Source: Paraburkholderia caledonica NBRC 102488 (lineage in GTDB: Bacteria > Pseudomonadota > Gammaproteobacteria > Burkholderiales > Burkholderiaceae). Taken from it: a stretch of DNA of 64,000 nucleotides. The stretch lies in assembly GCF_000685095.1 (NCBI RefSeq), contig NZ_BAYE01000004.1, positions 1-64,000 of the forward strand, written 5' to 3'. How positions within the stretch are numbered: the stretch's first letter is position 1; every line of letters starts with the position of its first letter. The translations under genes and the position numbers were made by a program. This document shows, one piece after another, positions 17,748 through 26,507 of this stretch. The notes under the pieces are model-generated. The model saw only the letters and a list, made by a program, of their open reading frames with translations. It ran no database searches and had not been told where the DNA came from.

Positions 17748-18773
17748 ATGGCCCGCCCGAAACTGCTTCCAGATAACTTCACCCTATGCCTGATCGGCAC
17801 GGTGATACTCGCAAGCCTGCTGCCGGTTCACGGTCAGGCCGCCGCGGGGTTCGACTGGGTAACGAACATTGCGGTCGGCCTGCTGTTCTTCCTACACGGC
17901 GCGAAGCTTTCTCGGGAAGCGATTGTTGCGGGCGCGACGCACTGGCGTCTGCATGTGGTCGTACTGCTCAGCACGTTCGCGCTGTTTCCTCTGCTCGGCC
18001 TCGCGCTTAAACCGCTCCTGTCGCCACTTGTCACGCCTGCGCTCTACGCCGGGATCCTCTTCCTCTGCACGTTGCCGTCGACGGTTCAGTCCTCTATCGC
18101 CTTCACGTCCATCGCCAAAGGCAACGTTCCGGCCGCGGTTTGCAGCGCGTCGGCCTCGAGCCTGCTCGGCATCTTCATCACCCCCGCACTCGTCAGTGTC
18201 CTCGTCACGAATCAGGCGGCGGGCGCTAGCTCTCCTTGGCACACCGTGGGCAATATCGTGCTGCAGTTGCTGGTTCCGTTCGTGGCGGGGCAACTGCTGC
18301 GCCCGCTGATCGGCAAGTGGATCGAGCGGCATCGCGGCGTGCTGAAGTTCGTCGATCAAGGTTCCATTCTGCTGGTCGTGTATGGCGCGTTCAGCGAGTC
18401 CGTGACGGAAGGCCTGTGGCATCAGATCCCGCTCTCCGCTTTGGGCGGTGTGCTGCTCATCAGCGTGGTGCTGCTCGCGCTCGCGCTGGGCATGACGATC
18501 TTCGTGAGCAAGCGGCTCGGCTTCAGTCGCGCGGATCAGATCACCATCATCTTTTGCGGCTCGAAGAAAAGTCTTGCCGCCGGCGTGCCCATGGCCAAAG
18601 TCATCTTTGCCTCGCAGGCGGTCGGCGCGGTCGTTCTCCCGCTCATGCTGTTCCACCAGATCCAGTTGATGGTCTGCGCCGCGCTCGCGCAGCGCTGGGG
18701 CGCTCGCGACACTAGCGGAGAAACCCGCGCCGCCTCGCGCGAGCGGGCTGCTGCCGCCGTCGCCCGCCGTTGA
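17748..18773 (+). CDS. bile acid:sodium symporter-family (SBF-like, YfeH-type) transporter
   Basis: This 341-aa membrane protein has about ten helices, of the SBF-like family also called YfeH. Diagnostic parts are VGLLFFLHGAKLSREAIVAGATHWRLH, LPSTVQSSIAFTSIAKGNVPAAVCSASASSLLGIFITP (the broken-helix crossing with conserved polar residues) and the second crossing FCGSKKSLAAGVPMAKVIF. The ATG at 17748 gives the normal MARPKLLPDNF start. The substrate is unknown. It is closed by a terminator at 18833. Confidence 0.87.
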   Translation: MARPKLLPDNFTLCLIGTVILASLLPVHGQAAAGFDWVTNIAVGLLFFLHGAKLSREAIVAGATHWRLHVVVLLSTFALFPLLGLALKPLLSPLVTPALYAGILFLCTLPSTVQSSIAFTSIAKGNVPAAVCSASASSLLGIFITPALVSVLVTNQAAGASSPWHTVGNIVLQLLVPFVAGQLLRPLIGKWIERHRGVLKFVDQGSILLVVYGAFSESVTEGLWHQIPLSALGGVLLISVVLLALALGMTIFVSKRLGFSRADQITIIFCGSKKSLAAGVPMAKVIFASQAVGAVVLPLMLFHQIQLMVCAALAQRWGARDTSGETRAASRERAAAAVARR

Positions 18774-19084
18774 ATACGCGCGCAATGCGAATAGGACATT
18801 CATAAGCGCCCTCCCTGAGCGTCGTTTTCGAGAAAAGCCGCCTTGCGCGGCTTTTTGTTATTTCACGCTCATCGGCGACGGTTGTCGCCTCGGCCCGATG
18901 GCATAGGCGGCTTCCTAGGCGCCTCCTGGCCAACTCTTAAAGCGCCTCCACGCCGCGCACGACCGCGTGCGAAGACTCCCCGCAGTCGAACGCACCACAC
19001 CAGTGCAACGCTTCACTAAAAGTTCACTTAATTCTCCGCAGCACAGGTCGATAAGCCGAAGGTCCATCGCTACGTCAACCTGCC
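18774..19084. other. 311-bp intergenic region with terminator and EAL/GGDEF promoter region
   Basis: The left part holds the terminator of the SBF gene. The right part (19005-19050) is AT-richer, with two near-repeats CTTCACTAAA and GTTCACTTAA, which may form the promoter of the following EAL/GGDEF gene. No gene was seen. Confidence 0.4.
18833..18862 (+). terminator. intrinsic terminator of the SBF transporter gene
   Basis: The stem AAAAGCCGC / GCGGCTTTT has a 5-nt loop and continues into TGTTATTT. It is 60 bp after the stop codon and has the classic rho-independent form. Confidence 0.85.
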
Positions 19085-20941
19085 ATGCAACTTCGCTCGC
19101 CCTCCGGAATCGCTGCGCCGCGCATCGAGGACCTGATTGCCCGGCGTGATCTGTCCGCCGTATTCCAGCCGATCATCGACTTCGAGGACGGCGCGATTCT
19201 CGGCTACGAAGGCCTGATTCGCGGGCCGGCCGGCACATCGCTCGAGACGCCATTCGCGCTCTTTTCGCAAGCGCTCGTTGAAGGTTGCACGATCGAACTC
19301 GAACAGGCCGCCGCGCGCGCCTGTATCGACGCATTTGCGAGACTCGGCCACGACGGCAAGCTGTTCCTGAACTTCAGTGCAGGCGCGCTTCGGCGTCTGG
19401 CCGCCGTACCCGACGACACACTCGCGCTGCTGCGCCATCGCGGCGTCGATCCACAGCGAATCGTGATCGAGTTGACGGAGCAGAGCATGATCGCCGACGT
19501 CGGCAGTTTCCTGCCGGTGATCGCCTCGTTGCGCACGGCAGGCGCGCAGTTCGCACTCGACGATTACGGCACCGCGAACGCGAGCATGAATCTGTGGGTG
19601 CGACTCCAACCGGACGTCGTGAAAATCGACCGCTTCTTCATTCACGACATCGCCTGCGATCCATTGAAGTTCGAGGCCGTTCGCGCAATGCAGCACTTCG
19701 CGAGCGCGAGCGGCGCGCGCCTCGTGGCCGAAGGCATCGAGAACGAGGCCGATCTGATCGTCGTGCGCGACATGGGAATCGGCTGTGGGCAGGGCTTTTT
19801 CTTTGGCCGTCCGCATGCGCAGCCGCCAAGCAAAGTCACCGACGACGCCCGCGACGCCTTGCGCGCAGGCCACATCGCCGTATTCCCCGAGGCGACGCGT
19901 ACGCTCGGCGGCGCGTCGCCATCGGGCGGCATGGCCTCGGAAAAGATGCTCGTGCACGCGCCCGCCTTGCCGCGCCAGGCAACCAATAACGACGTGCTGG
20001 AGCTCTTCAACCGTCTGCCCGATCTGCACGCCGTCGCCGTGGTTGAGCACGACGAACCGGTTGCGCTGATCAACCGCCGCAGCTTCATGGACCGTTACGC
20101 GTTGCCGTATCACCGCGAGTTGTTCGGCAAGCGGCCATGCCTGCTCTTCGCGAACGCCTCGCCGGTAGTGATAGAGAAATCGATGACCGTCGAGCAGATG
20201 GCCAAGCTCCTCGCAAGCGACGATCAGCGCTATCTCGCCGATGGCTTCGTCATCACCGAAAACGGCAAGTACGCGGGACTCGGCACTGGCGAGAACCTCG
20301 TGCGAGCGGTCACCGAGGTGCGCATCGAAGCGGCGCGTTACGCCAACCCGCTGACGTTCCTGCCGGGCAACATCCCGATCAGTTCGCACATTGTGCGGCT
20401 CGTCGGCAATCACGCCGGCTTCTACGCCTGCTATGTGGACCTGAACCACTTCAAGCCATTCAACGATCAGTACGGCTACTGGCAAGGCGACGAGGTACTG
20501 AAGTTCGCCGCTGCGGTGCTCGCCGACGTCTGCGATCCGACGCGCGACTTTCTTGGTCACGTGGGCGGCGACGACTTCCTCATCCTGTTCCAGAGCGACG
20601 ACTGGCGCGAGCGCGTGCTGCGCGCGATTCACGTGTTCAACGAGGGCGCGCAGCGCTTCTACGCGCCAACCGACCGTCTGGCCGGCGGCATTCACGGCGA
20701 AGACCGGCGTGGCAATCCGACCTTCTTCGGCTTCGTCACGATGGCAATTGGTTGCGTGCGCGTGGAGCCGGAGCCGACCGGCGGCGCGTCGCTCTATAAC
20801 AGCGAGGAAATCGCCACGGTCGCGGCGCTGGCCAAGCGGCGCGCGAAGCTCGAACCAAGCGGATTCGTGCTGATCGACGCCGAAGAAAGCGTGGCCTTGT
20901 TGCGCGGGCAGTCAGAAGCAGCGGCGACGCCCGCCGATTGA
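19085..20941 (+). CDS. EAL/GGDEF dual-domain cyclic-di-GMP protein
   Basis: This 618-aa cytoplasmic protein has the order EAL (about 20-250), a CBS-like linker (about 290-420), and GGDEF (about 430-590). The EAL motif is EGL (Glu42), and all metal and catalytic residues appear present: LNFS, ELTEQS, LDDYGT, VKIDRFF, AEGIENEAD and GQGFFFG. The GGDEF motif reads GGDDF at about 494-498, with VDLNHFKPFNDQYGYWQGDEVL upstream, so the metal-binding Asp is kept and cyclase activity is possible but not certain. No membrane segment is present. The EAL-CBS-GGDEF order is reversed from the common GGDEF-EAL layout. Phosphodiesterase activity is the safer prediction. Confidence 0.87.
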   Translation: MQLRSPSGIAAPRIEDLIARRDLSAVFQPIIDFEDGAILGYEGLIRGPAGTSLETPFALFSQALVEGCTIELEQAAARACIDAFARLGHDGKLFLNFSAGALRRLAAVPDDTLALLRHRGVDPQRIVIELTEQSMIADVGSFLPVIASLRTAGAQFALDDYGTANASMNLWVRLQPDVVKIDRFFIHDIACDPLKFEAVRAMQHFASASGARLVAEGIENEADLIVVRDMGIGCGQGFFFGRPHAQPPSKVTDDARDALRAGHIAVFPEATRTLGGASPSGGMASEKMLVHAPALPRQATNNDVLELFNRLPDLHAVAVVEHDEPVALINRRSFMDRYALPYHRELFGKRPCLLFANASPVVIEKSMTVEQMAKLLASDDQRYLADGFVITENGKYAGLGTGENLVRAVTEVRIEAARYANPLTFLPGNIPISSHIVRLVGNHAGFYACYVDLNHFKPFNDQYGYWQGDEVLKFAAAVLADVCDPTRDFLGHVGGDDFLILFQSDDWRERVLRAIHVFNEGAQRFYAPTDRLAGGIHGEDRRGNPTFFGFVTMAIGCVRVEPEPTGGASLYNSEEIATVAALAKRRAKLEPSGFVLIDAEESVALLRGQSEAAATPAD

Positions 20942-21039
20942 CGAAGCGGCGCCGGCCGTTTGGGAAGGCCGCATTTCCAGCCTTGACTACCGTTATTGCG
21001 CAAGCTCACGGCACCATGAAACGCGTGTACCCCGCACGT

Positions 21040-21149
21040 GTTTAGCAATTTTACTAAACAAAAAAATACAAAAAAGGCCAACAACTACGGGTATTTACGG
21101 GTGCTATCCACGACGCTCTAACGCTGTTTGTCGGCCGTTTTACTATACA
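21040..21149. promoter_or_regulatory. operator-like repeats and promoter upstream of the LacI gene
   Basis: An inverted repeat GTTTAG-N8-CTAAAC spans 21040-21059. Its right half, TTTTACTAAACA (21049-21060), recurs 89 bp downstream as TTTTACTATACA (21138-21149), which overlaps a plausible -10 (TATACAAT). The spacing fits two sites bridged by a LacI tetramer or dimer for autoregulation, which is inference. Confidence 0.5.
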
Positions 21150-21200
21150 ATCGCCCGGACCCAAACACATGCGGCCGCTCTACCACGGCCGCCTGCTTCG

Positions 21201-22187
21201 ATGGCGATAACCATCCGCGACGTCGCGCGTGCGGCCAGCGTGTCGATCGGCACCGTCTCACGCGCACTGAAAAACCAGCCGGGCCTGTCCGAGGCCACAC
21301 GCGTGCGCGTGGTCGAGGCCGCGCGCGAACTGGGCTATGACGCGGGCCAATTGCGTCCGCGCATCCGCCGTCTAACGTTTCTGCTGCACCGCCAGCACAA
21401 CAACTTCGCCGTCAGCCCATTCTTTTCGCACGTCTTGCATGGCGTGGAAGACGCCTGCCGGGAGCGCGGAATCGTGCCGTCGGTGCTGACCGCCGGTCCC
21501 ACTGAAGACGTCATCCAGCAGATGCGCCTGCATGCGCCCGACGCCGTAGCGATTGCCGGCTTCGTCGAACCGGAGACGCTTGCCACGCTCGTCGCCATGC
21601 AGCGTCCGCTCGTGCTGATCGATCTCTGGGCGCCCGGCTTGCGTTCGGTGAATCTCGACAACGCGGCCGGCGCCGCGCTTGCGATGCGGCATCTGTTCGA
21701 ACAGGGTCGCAAGCGGGTGGCGTTCATCGGCGGATCGCTCGCGCACTTCAGCATCGCGCAGCGTGCGCTCGGTTATCGGCGTGCTTTTTTCGAAGCGGGA
21801 CTTCTGTTCGACCCGTCGCTCGAAGTCACGATCGACGCCGGACTCGATCCCGACAGCGGCGCGGCCCGGGCGATGCAGCAACTCCTCGATGCGCCCGGCC
21901 CACGCCCAAACGCCGTGTTTGCCTACAACGACGCTGCCGCGCTCGCGGCGCTGCGCGCCTGTTTCGCGCGCGGTGTGCGCGTGCCGGAGGACATCGCCAT
22001 TATCGGCTTCGACGACATTCCCGCCGCCGCTCACGCCACGCCGCCGCTGTCCACCGTTGCGGTCGACAAGGAAGCGCTCGGCCGCCGCGGCGTCGAGTTG
22101 CTGCTCGAAGACGCGCCGGCAGAAACAGAAGTCCGCTTGCCCGTTCATCTCATTGCCCGTGCCAGTACTTTGGTGAAAACGCCATGA
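21201..22187 (+). CDS. LacI-family sugar-responsive repressor
   Basis: This 328-aa LacI/GalR regulator begins with the HTH MAITIRDVARAASVSIGTVSRALKNQPGLSEATRVRVVEAARELGYDAG. A periplasmic-binding-like sugar domain follows (LLHRQHNNFAVSPFFSHVLHGVEDACRERGI, AFIGGSLAHFSIAQRALGYRRAF, PEDIAIIGFDDIPAAAHATPPLSTV). Its stop overlaps the start of the AGE-family gene (ATGA at 22184-22187), so regulator and enzymes form one operon. It probably represses the operon from the repeats at 21040-21149. The inducer is likely a sugar handled by the downstream isomerase and kinase. Confidence 0.92.
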   Translation: MAITIRDVARAASVSIGTVSRALKNQPGLSEATRVRVVEAARELGYDAGQLRPRIRRLTFLLHRQHNNFAVSPFFSHVLHGVEDACRERGIVPSVLTAGPTEDVIQQMRLHAPDAVAIAGFVEPETLATLVAMQRPLVLIDLWAPGLRSVNLDNAAGAALAMRHLFEQGRKRVAFIGGSLAHFSIAQRALGYRRAFFEAGLLFDPSLEVTIDAGLDPDSGAARAMQQLLDAPGPRPNAVFAYNDAAALAALRACFARGVRVPEDIAIIGFDDIPAAAHATPPLSTVAVDKEALGRRGVELLLEDAPAETEVRLPVHLIARASTLVKTP

Positions 22188-23467
22188 CGCTATCCGCTAC
22201 GCCTCCTTCCGCCAACGGCGCGCCTGCCGTGCCGGCCGTCGCCAGCTTTCGCAGCCGCGAGTTTCTGCTCTCCCATGTCGAGGACACGCTGCGCTTTTAC
22301 GCGCCCAATGTGTTCGATCCGAGCGGCGGCTTTTTCCATTTTTTCCGCGACGACGGTTCCGTCTACGACAAAACCACGCGACATCTGGTGAGCAGCTGCC
22401 GCTACGTCTTCAACTATGCGATGGCGTATCGGCAGTTCGGCGACCCGAAGCATCTGGAATACGCGCGCCACGGCCTGCAGTTTCTGCGCGACGCGCATTG
22501 GGACGCGCAGCAGGAAGGTTACGACTGGGAAATCGAATGGAGCGACGGCAGGAAGCGCACGCTCGACGCCACGCGCCACTGCTACGGCCTCGCGTTCGTG
22601 CTGCTCGCGTACTCGCATGCGGCGATGGCCGGCATCGAGGAAGCGAAGCCCATGATCGGCGCGACCTTCGAGTTGATGGAGCATCGCTTCTGGGACGCCG
22701 CCGCCGGTCTCTATGCCGACGAGGCATCGCCCGAATGGCATGTGAGTTCGTATCGCGGGCAAAACGCGAACATGCACACCACCGAGGCCTTGCTCGCCGC
22801 GCACGAAGCGACCGGCCACCTCGTGTATCTGGACCGCGCCGAGCGCGTGGCGTCGAACATCACGCTGCGTCAGGCGAAGCTCTCGCAAGGGCTCGTGTGG
22901 GAGCACTTTCACGCGGACTGGTCGGTCGACTGGCACTACAACGAGGAAGACAGCTCGAACATTTTCCGTCCGTGGGGTTTCCAGCCCGGGCATCAAACGG
23001 AATGGGCGAAGCTGCTGCTGATTCTCGAGCGCTATCGTCCGCTGCCCTGGCTCTTGCCGCGCGCAATCGAACTGTTCGACGCCGCAATGACGCACGCATG
23101 GGACGAAGACCATGGCGGCCTGTATTACGGCTTCGGCCCGGACGGCACCGTGTGCGACCACGACAAGTACTTCTGGGTGCAGGCGGAAACTTTCGCGACC
23201 GCCGCGCTGCTCGGCAAGCGCACCGGCAACGAGCGTTTCTGGGACTGGTACGACGAGATCTGGCGCTATAGCTGGGCGCACTTCGTCGATCACAAATACG
23301 GCGCGTGGTATCGCATCCTCACCTGCGACAACCGCAAATACAGCGACGAAAAGAGTCCGGCCGGCAAGACCGACTATCACACCATGGGCGCATGCTACGA
23401 GGTGCTGACGCATGCGCTGGCCGACGGCCCAACCGCCGCGGCCGTCGCCACGGAGCACGCAAAATGA
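22184..23467 (+). CDS. AGE-family epimerase/isomerase (probable mannose isomerase type)
   Basis: This 427-aa (alpha/alpha)6-barrel protein of the N-acylglucosamine 2-epimerase family resembles the D-mannose isomerase/YihS branch. Signatures are YDKTTRHLVSSCRYVFNYAMAYRQFG, DATRHCYGLAFVLLAYSHA, the conserved His/Glu in QNANMHTTEALLAAHEATG, RPWGFQPGHQTEWAKLLL, and KYFWVQAETFATAALL. The catalytic His residues of the family (RHCYG, GHQTEW) are kept. It overlaps both neighbours by 4 bp (ATGA each time). The likely reaction is mannose to fructose, which would feed the kinase encoded next. That is an inference from the pairing. Confidence 0.85.
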   Translation: MTLSATPPSANGAPAVPAVASFRSREFLLSHVEDTLRFYAPNVFDPSGGFFHFFRDDGSVYDKTTRHLVSSCRYVFNYAMAYRQFGDPKHLEYARHGLQFLRDAHWDAQQEGYDWEIEWSDGRKRTLDATRHCYGLAFVLLAYSHAAMAGIEEAKPMIGATFELMEHRFWDAAAGLYADEASPEWHVSSYRGQNANMHTTEALLAAHEATGHLVYLDRAERVASNITLRQAKLSQGLVWEHFHADWSVDWHYNEEDSSNIFRPWGFQPGHQTEWAKLLLILERYRPLPWLLPRAIELFDAAMTHAWDEDHGGLYYGFGPDGTVCDHDKYFWVQAETFATAALLGKRTGNERFWDWYDEIWRYSWAHFVDHKYGAWYRILTCDNRKYSDEKSPAGKTDYHTMGACYEVLTHALADGPTAAAVATEHAK

Positions 23468-24375
23468 GCCACGTGTCCAACGAACTACCCGTCTTCGTTT
23501 CGGCGGGCGATATCCTCACCGATCTCGTGCGCACGGGCGCCTCGCAATGGCTTTCGCGTCCCGGCGGCGCGGGCTGGAACGTGGCGCGTTGCGTCGCGCG
23601 GCTCGGCTTGCCGACCGCATGCGCGGGCTCGCTCGGCGTCGACAATTTCTCCGACGAACTGTGGGACGCGAGCGTCGCGGCAGGGCTCGATATGCGCTTC
23701 ATGCAGCGCGTGGAGCGCCCGCCTTTGCTCGCGATCGTTCATCGCACGCATCCGCCTGCTTACTTTTTCATGGGCGAAAACGGCGCCGATCTCGCCTTCG
23801 ATCCCGCGCATCTGCCGGCAGGCTGGATGCAGCAGGTGAAGTGGGCGCACTTCGGCTGCATCAGCCTCGTGCGGCAACCGCTCGGCGACACGCTCGCCGC
23901 GTTGGCCGCCGAACTGCGCTCGCGCGGCGTGAAGATCAGTTTCGACCCGAACTACAGGAATCTGATGGAGCACGGGTACGAGCCCACGCTACGCAAAATG
24001 GCGGCGCTCGCCGACCTCATCAAGGTATCGGACGAAGACCTGCGCCTGCTCTTCAAGACCGACGACGAAGCGCATGCGCTTGCCCAGTTGCGCGCGATGA
24101 ATCCGGCCGCCACCGTACTCGTCACGCGTGGACCGGAAACGGCTCTGCTGATCGACGGCGCAGCGACTTTCGAGGCGCGACCGCCGCGCGTCGAGGTGGT
24201 GGATACGGTCGGCGCCGGCGATGCGTCCATCGGCGGCTTGCTGTTCAGTCTGATGACCGCTTCGCAGCGCGCGTGGCCGGAGCATCTGGCGTTCGCGCTG
24301 GCGGCCGGCGCGGCGGCCTGCCGGCACGCGGGCGCGCATGCACCGTCGCTCGATGAAGTCGTCGCGCTGCTGTAA
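23464..24375 (+). CDS. PfkB-family sugar kinase (probable fructokinase)
   Basis: This 303-aa ribokinase-fold kinase has an N-terminal PGGAGWNVARCVARLG (sugar-binding GG motif) and the C-terminal anion-hole/catalytic motif DTVGAGDASIGGLL with the base Asp. Ser replaces the usual Phe/Ala after GAGD. ISFDPNYRNLM and LVTRGPETALL are also typical. The start ATG 23464 overlaps the AGE-gene stop. With the mannose-isomerase-like partner, fructokinase (fructose to fructose-6-phosphate) is the best guess. No transporter is encoded next to it. Confidence 0.87.
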   Translation: MSHVSNELPVFVSAGDILTDLVRTGASQWLSRPGGAGWNVARCVARLGLPTACAGSLGVDNFSDELWDASVAAGLDMRFMQRVERPPLLAIVHRTHPPAYFFMGENGADLAFDPAHLPAGWMQQVKWAHFGCISLVRQPLGDTLAALAAELRSRGVKISFDPNYRNLMEHGYEPTLRKMAALADLIKVSDEDLRLLFKTDDEAHALAQLRAMNPAATVLVTRGPETALLIDGAATFEARPPRVEVVDTVGAGDASIGGLLFSLMTASQRAWPEHLAFALAAGAAACRHAGAHAPSLDEVVALL

Positions 24376-24506
24376 CGCGCGGGCGTTATCTTTCCGGTTG
24401 GACCAGCGCGCGTCGTCGCGAGGCGGCGCGCCATGGGGCTTCAGCCGAAGCGCCATCGCCGTGCTAGGATGAAATCACCGGAACCTTTGGAACAAGGAGC
24501 GACGCC

Positions 24507-24737
24507 ATGGAGGACATCACCTACACCAAAGGCATCTACACGGCCACTGCGACGGTGAGAGAGGTCGACGCGGACACCTGGCAGGGCGTAGTCACACTCG
24601 CGCGCGACGAAGGCGAGGCGAGCCAGGACCAGGAAACCACGGTCTATGAAGTCGAAGCTACCTCGTCCACACCGGGCGAGGCGCTGGAAGAAGCGAAGGC
24701 GCTCGCTCATCGCATACTCGGGGAAATCGAACTCTAG
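24507..24737 (+). CDS. hypothetical 76-aa protein
   Basis: This small acidic protein starts at ATG 24507 behind a good ribosome-binding site (AAGGAG). It reads like a small alpha/beta domain: two short strands (YTKGIYTATATVREV, WQGVVTLARD), a third strand (TTVYEVEAT) and a C-terminal helix (PGEALEEAKALAHRILGEIEL). This resembles the layout of several small burkholderial DUF families, but I cannot name one. The gene lies after the sugar operon with a 131-bp gap and before a second small protein of similar topology. Confidence 0.65.
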   Translation: MEDITYTKGIYTATATVREVDADTWQGVVTLARDEGEASQDQETTVYEVEATSSTPGEALEEAKALAHRILGEIEL

Positions 24738-24796
24738 GCAGACCGGCGCGGCGCATCTCGCGGCGCGCCACCTGAACGCAATGGTCGGAGGCGATC

Positions 24797-25042
24797 ATGG
24801 TTGAGCAGCTGTTCCTCTACGGCGTGTACTCGATTCACGTCCGCCCAATCGAACTCAGCGGCGCGCGCTGGGACTCGGAGTACGAAATCAGGCATCGGGA
24901 GAAAGCGGTCAAGCCGTGGACGACCATCGGCGGCGACAACGGTTATGCCGACGAAGCAGAAGCCATCGCTGCGGCACACCAGCAAGCCGTCGACGACATC
25001 GAGCACGGCGCAGGCATTCCGAAGCCGCGAGCATTTCCGTAA
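24797..25042 (+). CDS. hypothetical 81-aa protein
   Basis: This small protein has the predicted order strand (FLYGVYSIHVRPIEL), strand (WDSEYEIRHRE), strand (KPWTTIGGDNGYA), and C-terminal helix (DEAEAIAAAHQQAVDDIEHG), a layout similar to the preceding 76-aa protein although the sequences differ. GGAGGCGATC before ATG 24797 supports the start. No function is recognised. Confidence 0.65.
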   Translation: MVEQLFLYGVYSIHVRPIELSGARWDSEYEIRHREKAVKPWTTIGGDNGYADEAEAIAAAHQQAVDDIEHGAGIPKPRAFP

Positions 25043-25106
25043 AGCTGAGCGGCCGGCCGCCCGTGCCAGTCTTAGCGCTTGCGCCACCGCTAGCAGGCAT
25101 CGCAAA

Positions 25107-25145
25107 CGGCATTTGAATGCGGCATTCAGGCGCGTTCAAATGCCG
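25107..25145. repeat. imperfectly spaced inverted repeat upstream of the potassium channel
   Basis: The arms CGGCATTTGAA (25107-25117) and TTCAAATGCCG (25135-25145) are perfect complements with a 17-nt loop. The loop itself repeats part of the arm (GCGGCATTCA). No T-run follows on the plus strand, so it is not a standard terminator. It may be an operator or an RNA element upstream of the channel gene. Confidence 0.4.
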
Positions 25146-25282
25146 CAGAAGCGCCCCCGCCGCACCGCCACGGCGTAGAAAACGCACACCTTCTTTCGCT
25201 CCAGTTCGACGCGCTGAAGATCGCGCTCCGCGAGCGAGGCCGCGTGCTACGCTTGCGCCGTTTTCATCTCCACGAGTACGCG

Positions 25283-26245
25283 ATGGCTACTGAACCGTCG
25301 GACCGTTTTGCCCGCATCGGACGGGAGGAAGTCAGCGCAGAAAATAGCCCTTCGCGCGGCAGCCGTGAACTGCGTCTGGACGACCGCGTAGTGATCGCGC
25401 ACGGCATGCCGACGCGATTCTGGCAGGACCTTTATCACCGCGCGCTGGTGGTGCGCTGGCCGATGTTTTTCGTCAGCCTCGCGGTGATCTTCCTGTTGCT
25501 GAACACCACATTCGCCGCGCTCTATATGCTCGGCAACGCGTCCATTGCCAACCAGTACCCGCCGGGCTTCGGCGGCGCGTTTTTCTTCAGCGTCGAAACA
25601 CTGGCCACGGTCGGTTATGGCGACATGCATCCGCAAACGGTGTACGCGCACTGGATCGCGACGCTTGAAATCTTCGTGGGTATGTCGAGCATTGCGTTGG
25701 CAACGGGTCTGATTTTCGCGCGCTTCTCGCGTCCGCACGCGAAGATCATGTTCGCCCGCTACGCGATCATCCGGCCGCTCGACGGTCACATGACCTTGAT
25801 GGTCCGCTCGGCCAACGGACGCCAGAACGTGATCGCCGAAGCACATGCACGGCTGCGCATTATGCGCCGGGAAACGACTCCAGAAGGTTATACGCTTCGC
25901 AAGCTTTATGACCTCACACTCGTGCGCGATCAGCATCCGGTCTTCAAGCTCGGCTGGAGCATCATGCATGTGATCGACGAAACAAGTCCGCTTTTCGGCG
26001 AGACCGCCGAGACGCTAAAAGCACGCGACACGTCGCTGCTGCTCACGCTGGAAGGCGTCGACGAATCGACGTCGCAGACCATGCAGGCACGCCACATGTG
26101 GACGTGCGATCAGATCTACTGGCAGCACCGGTTTGTCGACATCATGAGCGAACGGGACGGCGTGAGCCATATCGACTATTCGCATTTTGACGAGATCGTG
26201 CCGCTGGATGAAGCGCCTGTGACAGGCGCCGTATCGAACGTTTGA
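25283..26245 (+). CDS. inward-rectifier potassium channel, KirBac1.1-like
   Basis: This 320-aa protein closely follows KirBac1.1 of Burkholderia pseudomallei. It has an amphipathic slide helix (YHRALVVRWPMFFVS), TM1, a pore loop with the selectivity filter TVGYGDMHPQTVYAH, TM2 (EIFVGMSSIALATGLIFARFSRP), and a beta-rich cytoplasmic domain (AKIMFARYAIIRPLDGHMTLMVRSANGRQNVIAEAHARLRIMRRE, GWSIMHVIDETSPLFGET). The start at 25283 (MATEPSD) suits the family; the frame is open 13 codons earlier. It should be a tetrameric inner-membrane K+ channel, gated by lipid or pH in homologues. Confidence 0.93.
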   Translation: MATEPSDRFARIGREEVSAENSPSRGSRELRLDDRVVIAHGMPTRFWQDLYHRALVVRWPMFFVSLAVIFLLLNTTFAALYMLGNASIANQYPPGFGGAFFFSVETLATVGYGDMHPQTVYAHWIATLEIFVGMSSIALATGLIFARFSRPHAKIMFARYAIIRPLDGHMTLMVRSANGRQNVIAEAHARLRIMRRETTPEGYTLRKLYDLTLVRDQHPVFKLGWSIMHVIDETSPLFGETAETLKARDTSLLLTLEGVDESTSQTMQARHMWTCDQIYWQHRFVDIMSERDGVSHIDYSHFDEIVPLDEAPVTGAVSNV

Positions 26246-26507
26246 TCGGGCAAATCACGGGCCGAGCCATCGCCCTTATCGCCCCAGGGCATACCCGTAG
26301 CCACCGTTCGCGTGGCATATCTATCTCAAAAGAGGCTTGAAACCGGGCGCTCCTCGCGCTCATTCGCCGACGCGCCAGCAAAGTAGAAAAAATCCACTCC
26401 GATTGGCGCTAAAAAATAGAGTCTCTTTCGCTGCGGCCCTCGTCGGCCTGAGGACGCGCGCCGAAGATACAACAGCATCCATCACGTATGGGATTGGAGA
26501 CTCACCT

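Noticed and set aside
22190..23458. A 422-codon open frame opposite the AGE-family gene
   Set aside because: Shadow frame; no ribosome-binding site or domain, and the plus strand is clearly coding.
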